A stretch of 23,668 nucleotides of DNA from the NCBI GenBank assembly GCA_018665625.1, contig JABJCF010000015.1:1-23668 (forward strand). The letters run 5' to 3'. Both the position numbers and the translations under genes were made by a program. Below the pieces are notes generated by a model. The model searched no databases. It saw nothing but the letters and a program-made list of their open reading frames with translations, and had not been told where the DNA came from. Below are positions 1-6,492 of this stretch, in pieces. This DNA comes from Nitrospina sp. (GTDB lineage: Bacteria; Nitrospinota; Nitrospinia; Nitrospinales; VA-1). The stretch's first letter is position 1, and each line of letters starts with the position of its first letter.

Positions 1-1760
1 CACGACCCGACACTCTTTACGGAGCAATGTTCATGGTGCTGGCTCCCGAACACCCACTGACCCTTGAACTTTCACGGGGAACCGAACAAGAATCTTCCAT
101 TGATGCCTTTATCAAAAAAGTAAAAATCCAAGACACCATCGCTCGCACAAGTGAAACTGGTGAAAAAGAAGGTGTTTTTACCGGGGCCTATGCCACAAAT
201 CCAATAACCGGAGAGTCTATTCCCGTTTGGACCGCAAATTTTGTCTTAATGGATTACGGGACCGGTGCCATCATGTCGGTTCCGGCTCACGATCAAAGAG
301 ACCTTGATTTCGCGCGCAAATACGATCTTCCCGTTCGTGTTGTCATCCAGCCCAAAGGAGAAATGCTGGATGATAAAAATATAACTCAAGCTTTCAGCGC
401 AGATGGGGCCATGATTCATTCGGGCAACTTCGATGGGCTGATAGGGCAGGAAGCTCGCAGTAAAATGTGCGAATTTCTAGACAAAGAAGGCATTGGAAAA
501 GCCACCGTTAATTTTCGACTTCGTGATTGGGGAGTTTCAAGGCAACGCTATTGGGGCACACCCATTCCGGTTGTGCATTGTGATGCCTGTGGAATTGTTC
601 CCGTAGATTATGATCAACTACCAGTGGAACTACCCTTGGATGCGCAATTGGGTGAAAAAGGACAATCGCCACTTCACACTTTAGAATCGTTTCATAAAGT
701 CGATTGCCCAAAATGCAAAGCACCTGCAAAACGCGACACCGACACCCTCGACACCTTTATTTGCTCTTCCTGGTATTTCGACCGCTACACTTCACCCCGT
801 CAACCCGATCAACCCTTTGACCCGGAAGACAACGGTTATTGGATGCCTGTCGATCAATATGTTGGCGGTATTGAACATGCTATCTTGCATCTGCTCTATT
901 CAAGATTTTTCAATCTTGTATTAAATGATATTGGACTTACGAAAGCCAAAGAACCTTTCGACCATCTTTTGACTCAAGGAATGGTTATTAAAGACGGGGC
1001 AAAGATGTCTAAGTCAAAAGGCAACGTGGTAGACCCGGATGAAATCATTAAAAAATATGGTGCTGATACTGCCCGGGTTTTCATCTTATTCGCTGCCCCG
1101 CCAGTAAAAGACCTGGAATGGAGTGACCAGGGTGTTGAAGGATGCTTCCGGTTTCTAAAACGGGTCTGGAGGATTTTTAGTGATTTTTCCGATGATATAA
1201 AAACAGCAGCAACTCCCGATGAAAAGTTTTCCACTTCTGTAAAAGAGTTAAAAGAATTGCGCCGCATTACTCATATAACTATAGGACGTGTCACCGAAGA
1301 TATAGAAAAACGAATGCAATTCAACACCGCTATCGCGGCGATTATGGAATTGGTCAATCATCTTTACCATTTCAAAGAATGGAAAGAAAAACAAAGCCAA
1401 GTCGATGAAGCTATGCAAGTTGTGATCCGAGAATCTATGGAAGCGCTGATCCTGACTCTTTCACCTTTTGCACCGCATATCGCCCAGGAAATGGCCGTCC
1501 TGCTTAACTTCTCGGATTCACTGGATGAAAAAAATTGGCCTCTCCATAAAGAGGAGTTAACACAAACCGATGAAATATTGATCGTCCTCCAAGTCAATGG
1601 TAAAGTGAGACAAAAGGTTCAGGTGGAAGCAGGAATTAGCGATGAAGACTTAAAATCCCTTTCCCTCAATGACCCAAGAATTCAGGAATGGACCCAGAAT
1701 AAAGAAATCAAGAAAGTCATCATCGTCCCCAAAAAACTGGTCAACATCGTTGTGAAATGA
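1..1760 (+). CDS. leuS: Leucyl-tRNA synthetase, C-terminal two thirds (5' end outside window)
   Basis: Class I aminoacyl-tRNA synthetase that charges tRNA-Leu in the cytoplasm. The reading frame is open to the left edge; codons from base 3 read RPDTLYGAMFMVLAPEHP, the conserved CP1 editing-domain segment, so the ATG at 27 is internal. Next come the catalytic-core signature around RDWGVSRQRYWGTP, a zinc-type knuckle with CxxC pairs at 579-590 and 705-716, and KMSKS at 1002-1016. The anticodon-binding domain follows, and the C-terminal domain ends in VNIVVK. The HIGH motif must lie upstream. About 585 residues are visible of a family length near 820-870. The stop TGA overlaps the lptE start (ATGA, 1757-1760), indicating translational coupling. 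Identity is secure. Confidence 0.97.
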   Translation, partial: RPDTLYGAMFMVLAPEHPLTLELSRGTEQESSIDAFIKKVKIQDTIARTSETGEKEGVFTGAYATNPITGESIPVWTANFVLMDYGTGAIMSVPAHDQRDLDFARKYDLPVRVVIQPKGEMLDDKNITQAFSADGAMIHSGNFDGLIGQEARSKMCEFLDKEGIGKATVNFRLRDWGVSRQRYWGTPIPVVHCDACGIVPVDYDQLPVELPLDAQLGEKGQSPLHTLESFHKVDCPKCKAPAKRDTDTLDTFICSSWYFDRYTSPRQPDQPFDPEDNGYWMPVDQYVGGIEHAILHLLYSRFFNLVLNDIGLTKAKEPFDHLLTQGMVIKDGAKMSKSKGNVVDPDEIIKKYGADTARVFILFAAPPVKDLEWSDQGVEGCFRFLKRVWRIFSDFSDDIKTAATPDEKFSTSVKELKELRRITHITIGRVTEDIEKRMQFNTAIAAIMELVNHLYHFKEWKEKQSQVDEAMQVVIRESMEALILTLSPFAPHIAQEMAVLLNFSDSLDEKNWPLHKEELTQTDEILIVLQVNGKVRQKVQVEAGISDEDLKSLSLNDPRIQEWTQNKEIKKVIIVPKKLVNIVVK

Positions 1761-2278
1761 CGCACACTCTTAAAAAACCCGGCTTACTTTTTTTCCTTCT
1801 CTGCTTTCTATTTTCCGGGTGTGGCTACCACCTCGTTGGAACGGGAAACACACTGCCTTCACACTTAAAAACTATTTTCATTCCTGTATTTGAAAACTCA
1901 TCTTCTCAACCAGAAATACACAGGGAACTCACCAGCGCCATCTTACAATCTTTCATTACCGATGGGCGGCTGAAGGTCGAAAAGAAAAATGATGCAGATT
2001 TGGTAATGGCCGGGAACCTGAGTTATTACGATACACGAGCCGCATCTTTCAGCTCGCAAGATTTGGCGTCGGAAATCATAATAGAATTACAAGTCGAAAT
2101 AGAAGTGACGGATCAAGTAAAAAATAAACTCTTTATGAAAAAAACACTAAAAACACAATGGGATTACAAATCCACTTCAGAAATTGCAAACACTGAATCA
2201 GCTCGACTTGAAGCACTGGAAGAAGCCTATAAAGATTTAGGAAACCGTCTCGTCAGCTTAATAATCGATCAATTCTAA
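1757..2278 (+). CDS. lptE: LPS-assembly lipoprotein LptE
   Basis: Outer-membrane lipoprotein that forms the plug of the LptD translocon and helps deliver LPS to the cell surface. The 173-residue product begins with a basic N-terminus, a hydrophobic stretch (about residues 10-20) and a lipobox FSGC with Cys22 as the lipidation site. It is followed at once by the GYHLVG motif typical of LptE/RlpB proteins. The body matches the family: IFIPVFENSSSQPEIHREL, then a beta-rich core with alternating hydrophobic residues, and a C-terminal helix. The start overlaps the leuS stop by 4 nt and holA follows 15 nt later, the common leuS-lptE-holA order. It shows that the organism makes LPS. Confidence 0.9.
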   Translation: MTHTLKKPGLLFFLLCFLFSGCGYHLVGTGNTLPSHLKTIFIPVFENSSSQPEIHRELTSAILQSFITDGRLKVEKKNDADLVMAGNLSYYDTRAASFSSQDLASEIIIELQVEIEVTDQVKNKLFMKKTLKTQWDYKSTSEIANTESARLEALEEAYKDLGNRLVSLIIDQF

Positions 2279-2293
2279 ACCTCTTCGAAAAAC

Positions 2294-3298
2294 GTGACCC
2301 CTGAAGAACTAAATCAAAAAAATTTACAAGGCAAAATAGAACCCTTTTATTTTTTATACGGTCCTGAAACGTTCTACCATGTAGAAGCGATCCGATCTCT
2401 TACGAAAAAATTGATCAACGAAGACAATCGCGATTTCAACCTTGAAACTTTTGATGCACGAACCAGCAATGTAAATGACTGGCTGGGTTCCGTAAAAACC
2501 CTATCCTTTCTAGGTGGCACCAAGCTGGTAATTGTTCGCAACTTGCACGATGCAATTCCAAAAGATAATGACGCGCAATCTCTCATCGACTATTCCAACT
2601 CCCCTATTGCCGAGGCATGTCTTGTCATTACTGCTGATAAGGTAGACCGCAAACGCAAAATCTATAAAGCCCTCACAAAAGTTAAAGGTGCCGTAACCTG
2701 CGAAGCTCCAAAAGAAAACGTGCTGGTGAAATGGGTCCAGGAAAGAGCCAGAGGCGAAGGCTATTCTATGAGCATGAATGCAGCGCGCGGCCTGGTAAAC
2801 CGTGTGGGGGCTCGCCCTGGAGTTTTGGCACAGGAGCTGGATAAAACTTTGATGTACGTTGGAAAAAACAAGGAAGTGTCAGAAAAAGATGTGCAGGAAG
2901 TTGTGGGCGAAACGCGACTGGAAACTGTTTTTTCGCTAACCGATGCTTTGAAAAATAAAAACCCTCACAAAGCCTTACAACTATTGCAGAACCAATTGGA
3001 CCACGGGGAAGAGCCGATAAAAATCATGGGAACGATTGCCTGGCAATTCCGGGTAATTTGGGAAGTAAAACATTACCAACAAAGAAATATCCCTGCAGGT
3101 CAAATTGCAAGAGCTATGGGGGCGAATCCCTTTGTAGTGGAAAAAGCCCTGCAACATACAAAAAATTTTAGCACCCAACAACTTCGGCGCAGTTATACGC
3201 AACTCACTCAAGCAGACCGGAGTTTGAAATCCACATCGCAAGACCCCGTAGCCGTTATGCAAACCCTCATCCTCGGGCTCACCTCTGCAAGACAGTAG
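2294..3298 (+). CDS. holA: DNA polymerase III subunit delta
   Basis: Clamp-loader subunit that opens the beta sliding clamp during replication. The 334-residue product has the HolA N-terminal signature (PFYFLYGPETFYHVEAIRSL), an AAA+-like fold without a working Walker A motif. The middle helical region follows, then the C-terminal collar domain (DHGEEPIKIMGTIAWQFRVI, then QLTQADRSLKSTSQDPVAVM). Length matches the family (about 330-345 aa). The start is GTG, 15 nt after the lptE stop; no strong Shine-Dalgarno is visible, which fits translation coupled to lptE. It is the last gene of the plus-strand cluster and converges on rpsT. Confidence 0.92.
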   Translation: MTPEELNQKNLQGKIEPFYFLYGPETFYHVEAIRSLTKKLINEDNRDFNLETFDARTSNVNDWLGSVKTLSFLGGTKLVIVRNLHDAIPKDNDAQSLIDYSNSPIAEACLVITADKVDRKRKIYKALTKVKGAVTCEAPKENVLVKWVQERARGEGYSMSMNAARGLVNRVGARPGVLAQELDKTLMYVGKNKEVSEKDVQEVVGETRLETVFSLTDALKNKNPHKALQLLQNQLDHGEEPIKIMGTIAWQFRVIWEVKHYQQRNIPAGQIARAMGANPFVVEKALQHTKNFSTQQLRRSYTQLTQADRSLKSTSQDPVAVMQTLILGLTSARQ

Positions 3299-3366
3299 GA
3301 TGCTACCAGTGACTAAATTTCTATAGAGAGATTGCTATAAACTTAAACGGTAGGCACGCTTTCATA

Positions 3367-3380
3367 CCCTCCCACGAGGG
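3367..3380. terminator. Weak hairpin between convergent holA and rpsT
   Basis: CCCTC and GAGGG form a 5-bp GC-rich stem with a 4-nt loop in the 85-bp gap between the two convergent stops, directly after the rpsT stop codon (3384-3386). Neither strand has a T-tract after the stem, so it is at best a weak or Rho-assisted terminator. Confidence 0.3.
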
Positions 3381-3383
3381 GGG

Positions 3384-3647
3384 TTACGAAGCGCGGTTGA
3401 CGAGGCGTGTGAGGCCGGAAATTTTGCGTGATGCAGCTCTGGAATGAAGAATTCCTTTACCACCTACTTTTGCGATCACTTTTTCGGCTCTTTTTAACTC
3501 TACCAAGGCCTGCTCTTTGTTACCCGCTGCTGCTTCTGCGGTAACTTTCTTAGTAACTGTTTTTACCAAGGTACGAAACCCCTTGTTTCTTTCGTTACGT
3601 TTTTCGTTTTGTCGGATGCGCTTTAACGCAGACTTATGATTAGCCAA
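3384..3647 (-). CDS. rpsT: 30S ribosomal protein S20
   Basis: Small-subunit ribosomal protein that binds 16S rRNA early in assembly. The 87-residue, very basic product begins ANHKSALKRIRQNEKRNERN after the initiator and ends with the family motif GILHSRAASRKISGLTRLVNRAS. The start codon is TTG (3645-3647), fixed by an ideal Shine-Dalgarno AAGGAGT at 3654-3660 with 6-nt spacing; no ATG is available. E. coli rpsT also starts with UUG, where the weak start takes part in S20 feedback control, so the TTG here may be functional. It has its own sigma-70-type promoter and a hairpin in its leader. Confidence 0.97.
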   Translation of the reverse strand: MANHKSALKRIRQNEKRNERNKGFRTLVKTVTKKVTAEAAAGNKEQALVELKRAEKVIAKVGGKGILHSRAASRKISGLTRLVNRAS

Positions 3648-3671
3648 AAAACTACTCCTTCAATATGGGCG

Positions 3672-3708
3672 ATTAAAACTACTCTTCCTAAATCGGAAGA
3701 ATTTTAAT
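3672..3708 (-). promoter_or_regulatory. Hairpin in the rpsT mRNA leader
   Basis: In mRNA orientation ATTAAAA and CTTCC pair with GGAAG and TTTTAAT across a 6-nt loop, giving 7-bp and 5-bp stems separated by an asymmetric internal loop. It lies between the predicted transcription start (near 3714) and the Shine-Dalgarno of rpsT. It could be an autoregulatory S20-binding element, an mRNA-stability hairpin or a weak terminator for the upstream HPt gene. There is no clean U-tract. Confidence 0.4.
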
Positions 3709-3720
3709 AGAGAATTGATT

Positions 3721-3749
3721 TTTATACTTTATTCGCGGCTTCTTGTCAA
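3721..3749 (-). promoter_or_regulatory. Sigma-70 promoter of rpsT
   Basis: On the minus strand TTGACA (3749-3744), a 17-bp spacer and TATAAA (3726-3721) match the consensus at 11 of 12 positions. Predicted start is near 3714, giving a leader of about 67 nt. The -35 box contains the TGA stop codon of the upstream HPt gene, so the promoter is embedded in the end of that gene. Confidence 0.75.
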
Positions 3750-4105
3750 GAAGAAGGCGGTGGAAGGGATTTTAGATGCTCAAGCAGCCTATTAAATTCC
3801 TTTTTGAATACCTTATAAAGCTGCGGTGCCTGTGCCAGGTCTCCATTACGTCCAGCTCGCTCCAGCAATAGGGCAGCTTCGCGAACCGGGCCAGCACAAA
3901 TGTTGGAAGAAGCCCCTTTCAATGCATGGGCCCGCTCCTCCACCTGATGCGCGTCTCCCGCCTCCAAAGCATATAATAATTCCTTCGAATGCTTGATAGC
4001 ATCCTCAAGATAGGCCTGCACAATTTCTAGGAAGAGATCTTCGTCATCATCGCAGAGCTCGAGTGCGGCCTGCTTATTCAAAACAGGTTCCTGATCATCA
4101 GGCAT
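3746..4105 (-). CDS. Stand-alone HPt (histidine phosphotransfer) domain protein
   Basis: Small cytoplasmic phosphorelay protein passing phosphate between response-regulator domains. The product is an all-helical HPt domain with the signature AHALKGASSNI; the His of AHALKG (residue 60 from the chosen ATG) is the phospho-acceptor. An acidic N-terminal helix and a C-terminal helix of the bundle are present. I chose the ATG at 4105, which overlaps the upstream response-regulator stop by 8 nt; an in-frame TTG at 4129 would add 8 residues. No histidine kinase lies in the window, so the kinase feeding it is elsewhere. Its stop codon sits inside the rpsT -35 box. Confidence 0.85.
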   Translation of the reverse strand: MPDDQEPVLNKQAALELCDDDEDLFLEIVQAYLEDAIKHSKELLYALEAGDAHQVEERAHALKGASSNICAGPVREAALLLERAGRNGDLAQAPQLYKVFKKEFNRLLEHLKSLPPPSS

Positions 4106-4472
4106 CAGAAGGTCCCAATAAGGCTTCAATTTTGCCCAATAAACGCTTGATATCTACCGGTTTGGTATCGTAATCATCGCAACCGGCTGCAATTGCCTTG
4201 TCTCTATCCGGCGTCATGGCGTGGGCCGAAAGCCCCAGAACAGGAATGCCTTTGGTATCGGCATTCGCTTTTAACTGACGAGCCGCTTCCCAACCATCCA
4301 TAATAGGAAGACTCATATCCAAAAGAATAAGGGCAGGGGATTCTGAAGTCGCCATGTTGACACCCTCCTGGCCATCAACAGCCATTACCACTTCATAGCC
4401 CTTCCTTTCCAGTCGCCGAGACAACATGTCTCGGTTCATTTCATTGTCTTCTACGAGAAGAATCTTTACCAT
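4098..4472 (-). CDS. Single-domain response regulator (REC only)
   Basis: Receiver protein without an output domain. The 124-residue product has acidic pair E8/D9 (LLVEDNEMNRD), phospho-acceptor D52 (LILLDMSLPIMDGWEA), S82 (LGLSAHAM) and K104 (DTKPVD), the full REC active site. The VEDNEMNRDML start resembles receivers of hybrid kinases and DivK-type regulators. The ATG at 4472 is preferred over an in-frame TTG at 4493. The gene overlaps the HPt gene by 8 nt, so receiver and HPt are probably made together and act as partners. It has its own promoter at 4555-4583. Confidence 0.88.
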   Translation of the reverse strand: MVKILLVEDNEMNRDMLSRRLERKGYEVVMAVDGQEGVNMATSESPALILLDMSLPIMDGWEAARQLKANADTKGIPVLGLSAHAMTPDRDKAIAAGCDDYDTKPVDIKRLLGKIEALLGPSDA

Positions 4473-4546
4473 CCAAATAGCCTGAATTTCCAATAGTTAC
4501 TAAATAAAAACCGCAATAACCAATAAATTGTATTGGGCTCGATAAC

Positions 4547-4625
4547 GGCTGGTTATTATAAAGAATTTTCCTAGTCTTGTCATTGTTGGAAAACCATTTT
4601 TTAGCACACATTTTGATAACCAGCC
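4547..4625. repeat. 10-bp inverted repeat around the REC-HPt promoter
   Basis: GGCTGGTTAT at 4547-4556 and its exact reverse complement ATAACCAGCC at 4616-4625 are separated by 59 bp. One arm covers the -10 and start region of the promoter, the other lies about 70 bp upstream. They could be paired operator half-sites or a long-range stem. Confidence 0.5.
4555..4583 (-). promoter_or_regulatory. Sigma-70 promoter of the REC-HPt pair
   Basis: Minus-strand ATGACA (4583-4578), a 17-bp spacer and a perfect TATAAT (4560-4555). Predicted start is near 4548, about 75 nt before the ATG at 4472. The -10 box overlaps one arm of a 10-bp inverted repeat (4547-4556 with 4616-4625), so a repressor or looping site is possible. 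Confidence 0.6.
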
Positions 4626-4631
4626 CATTAT

Positions 4632-5084
4632 TCAAGGAAATAAGACAATGGGTAACCCTAAAGTATCTATAGCCTTATAAAAATACTTCAATTCAAGCAA
4701 ACCCCTGGGTTTTTTCAAATATAAATTAGCTCCATTTTCATAAGCCGTGGTGACATCATTCGATAAATCTGATGTTGATAAAATAATCGTTGGCAGCTTT
4801 TTTAGTTTTGAGTCATTTTTGATTAATTTCAAAACTTCTATCCCATTAACTTTTGGAATTCTTATATCCATAAAAAGCAAGGAAGGAAAAGGATACTTTG
4901 AGCTATCGGCAAACGGCTCCCTTTGAAAAAGATAATCCAGAACGAGTTCTCCATCTGACAACCATTGGATACTTATATCCTTTCCACAGATTTTCAAACT
5001 ATCTTCGATCAATTCAAAATCATCTTGATCATCATCAACAATCAATACCGGAATAGCTCTACCCGGTTCGACAAACGCTTTCAT
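4632..5084 (-). CDS. Rcp1-type single-domain response regulator
   Basis: Receiver-only protein of the type often paired with phytochrome-like or other sensor kinases. It shows LIVDDDQDDFELIEDSL (acidic cluster), then LLFMDIRIPKVNGIEVLK with the phospho-acceptor Asp, then IILSTSD (the Ser/Thr switch) and LYLKKP with the conserved Lys. The longer loop between the first helix and the acceptor strand (WLSDGELVLDYLFQREP) is typical of the Rcp1/CheY-like group. The ATG at 5084 gives 150 aa; an in-frame TTG at 5117 is less likely. The gene and its flanks are visibly more AT-rich than neighbouring genes and lie between inverted repeats, which may reflect later acquisition. Confidence 0.85.
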   Translation of the reverse strand: MKAFVEPGRAIPVLIVDDDQDDFELIEDSLKICGKDISIQWLSDGELVLDYLFQREPFADSSKYPFPSLLFMDIRIPKVNGIEVLKLIKNDSKLKKLPTIILSTSDLSNDVTTAYENGANLYLKKPRGLLELKYFYKAIDTLGLPIVLFP

Positions 5085-5187
5085 ATTTTTTTGATACCCT
5101 TTGAGAAAATTAATCAAAAATTTAAATATTTAAAAAGGTCCCTGGCATTAAAATTACTGCATCTTTTAGAGCTTTTTTACTTCTATG

Positions 5188-5241
5188 GTCTGGAAATTGA
5201 GCTGCTCAATTCCGCCTTTTGCCTCATTGTTATTTCCAGAC
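5188..5241. repeat. Nested inverted repeats upstream of the Rcp1-type regulator
   Basis: GTCTGGAAAT (5188-5197) and ATTTCCAGAC (5232-5241) are exact reverse complements with a 34-bp loop. Overlapping the first arm is a second palindrome, AATTGAGC-T-GCTCAATT (5195-5211). The two stems share bases and so are mutually exclusive, as in a switch or a decayed mobile repeat. They sit in the 328-bp gene-free stretch 5085-5412, which otherwise shows only AT-rich sequence, including a 14-bp palindrome at 5121-5134. Confidence 0.5.
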
Positions 5242-5412
5242 AACCTTAAAGACCCCCACCCCAAACATTAAAATCTATTAAATATACATTTATTATTCAT
5301 GTAAAATAGTAACAGAAGATTTCCCCATTGTGGTAACTTTTTTTTCAAAGTTTGGGCTTAACAACTCTTTTTAACTAAATAGAGCACTACTAATAGTCGC
5401 GAAAATTATTGA

Positions 5413-6045
5413 TTATTCGAAACTAACCTTCATCTTCTCAATTTTTTGCCTGAGACTTCGATTTTCCTCAATTTGTTCTTCCAATTGAGTTTTATAGGTT
5501 TCTAATCGGGATTGAATATCCTCTTCTGTAAAACGCTGTTGGATATGTTGCGGGCAATTCACATCCCACGCCTCCACCTGAAAAACCATCACCCTTTCTG
5601 GCCTGGCCTTATAATCTTTGTCCAAGACCTGATCGAGTAACTTCGAATCGTTTTCGACCGCCTTCGCCGTACCCCATATTTTGATTCGCCTTCGGGTTTT
5701 ATAATCCATCAGAAATATGAAAGCCTTCTGGTTTTCCTGCAGGTTTCCAAGGGTGATGTATTGACGGTTACCGGAAAAGTCCGCAAACGCCAGCCTATTT
5801 TCATCCAGAGGTTTTAAAAAACCTTTCGCCCCTCCGCGGTGCTGTATATAAGGCTGTCCATCCGAATTAGTAGTGGCCAGATAGAATGAATCCATTTCTG
5901 CAATAAAATTTTTCAAGTCGTCAGTTATTTTGCTTTGCCAACCGTTTGACTGTTCCACACGTTCGTACATTCCTCTAGAACCAAAACGCTGCTGCTGCTT
6001 TTTCACTTCAGCGGTGAATGCGATATCACTAACAGGGGTTTTCAT
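5413..6045 (-). CDS. Pyridoxamine 5'-phosphate oxidase-family FMN-binding split-barrel protein
   Basis: The 210-residue product belongs to a flavin-binding split-barrel family related to pyridoxamine-phosphate oxidase, though probably not making PLP. Strong family blocks are FYLATTNSDGQPYIQHRGG, then LAFADFSGNRQYITLGNL, then AFIFLMDYKTRRRIKIWG and VEAWDVNCPQHIQQRF. The last about 35 residues are a charged coiled coil (LETYKTQLEEQIEENRSL). The usual role is a flavin-dependent reduction or oxidation of an unknown small molecule in the cytoplasm. Start ATG at 6045 with AAAGG upstream. It follows thioredoxin by 36 nt and is the last gene of the sigma-54-preceded redox cluster; I see no terminator after it. 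Confidence 0.85.
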   Translation of the reverse strand: MKTPVSDIAFTAEVKKQQQRFGSRGMYERVEQSNGWQSKITDDLKNFIAEMDSFYLATTNSDGQPYIQHRGGAKGFLKPLDENRLAFADFSGNRQYITLGNLQENQKAFIFLMDYKTRRRIKIWGTAKAVENDSKLLDQVLDKDYKARPERVMVFQVEAWDVNCPQHIQQRFTEEDIQSRLETYKTQLEEQIEENRSLRQKIEKMKVSFE

Positions 6046-6081
6046 TTTTCTTTACCTTTATTTTTATCTCTAAATAGAGAA

Positions 6082-6420
6082 TTAATTTTTCAAATTGGTT
6101 TCGACTATTTCAGCCAACTCCTGTTTGGTTTTTACTCCAACAGATTGCGTCGCAATTTTTCCATCTCTAATTAAAATTATATTGGGGATGCTTCGCACCC
6201 CATATCTGGCCGCAAGTTCAGGAAAATCATCGACATTTATTTTTCCAACCCTTACCTGACCTTTATAATCTGCTGCAATCTGAGCAACCGTGGGTGAAAC
6301 CATACGGCAGGGCTGACACCATTCCGCCCAGAAATCGACAAGAACAGGCTTGTCTGACTCTTTCACCCAAACGTCAAACTCCTTGTCCGACAAATTCACT
6401 ACTTCCACTGAATTGTTCAT
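6082..6420 (-). CDS. trxA: Thioredoxin with WCQPC active site
   Basis: Small dithiol-disulfide oxidoreductase (112 aa). The fold is complete: PVLVDFWAEWCQPCRMVSP with redox cysteines C35 and C38, the GKINVDD strand, and the cis-proline loop VRSIPN (P79), then the final helix. The canonical Gly of WCGPC is replaced by Gln, which should shift redox potential or partner choice. The start is ATG 6420, set by AAGGAG at 6428-6433 with 7-nt spacing; a TTG at 6426 is rejected. A strong intrinsic terminator ends directly at this ribosome-binding site, leaving no room for a separate promoter. Expression probably depends on readthrough from the SDR/AhpD-like genes. The genome may well have another housekeeping thioredoxin. 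Confidence 0.92.
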   Translation of the reverse strand: MNNSVEVVNLSDKEFDVWVKESDKPVLVDFWAEWCQPCRMVSPTVAQIAADYKGQVRVGKINVDDFPELAARYGVRSIPNIILIRDGKIATQSVGVKTKQELAEIVETNLKN

Positions 6421-6434
6421 TTTCAAACTCCTTT

Positions 6435-6480
6435 AAAAAAAAAGCATCGGGTTGGCCGCCAGAAAACCGGCGGCTCCCGA
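6435..6480 (-). terminator. Strong intrinsic terminator abutting the trx ribosome-binding site
   Basis: On the minus strand TCGGG and GCCGCC pair with GGCGGC and CCCGA across short unpaired bases and an 8-nt loop, followed after TGC by nine T residues (6443-6435). This is a textbook Rho-independent terminator 12 nt after the AhpD-like gene's stop. The T-run ends one or two bases before the AAGGAG of trxA, so it acts inside the gene cluster, as an attenuator or expression step-down. Confidence 0.88.
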
Positions 6481-6492
6481 ATTATTTTTGAT

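Noticed and set aside
27..1760. leuS start at ATG 27
   Set aside because: In-frame codons before it encode the conserved RPDTLYGA editing-domain segment, so the true start is outside the window.
4441..4635. 64-aa minus-strand frame between the two response regulators
   Set aside because: It overlaps the start of a solid REC gene in another frame, spans a promoter and has no homology signal that I can see.
5188..5241. Intrinsic terminator after the FMN-protein gene
   Set aside because: The stem has a 34-bp loop and no T-tract on the minus strand.
4965..5249. 94-aa plus-strand frame antisense to the Rcp1-type regulator
   Set aside because: AT-driven frame opposite a real gene; no motif or translation signal.
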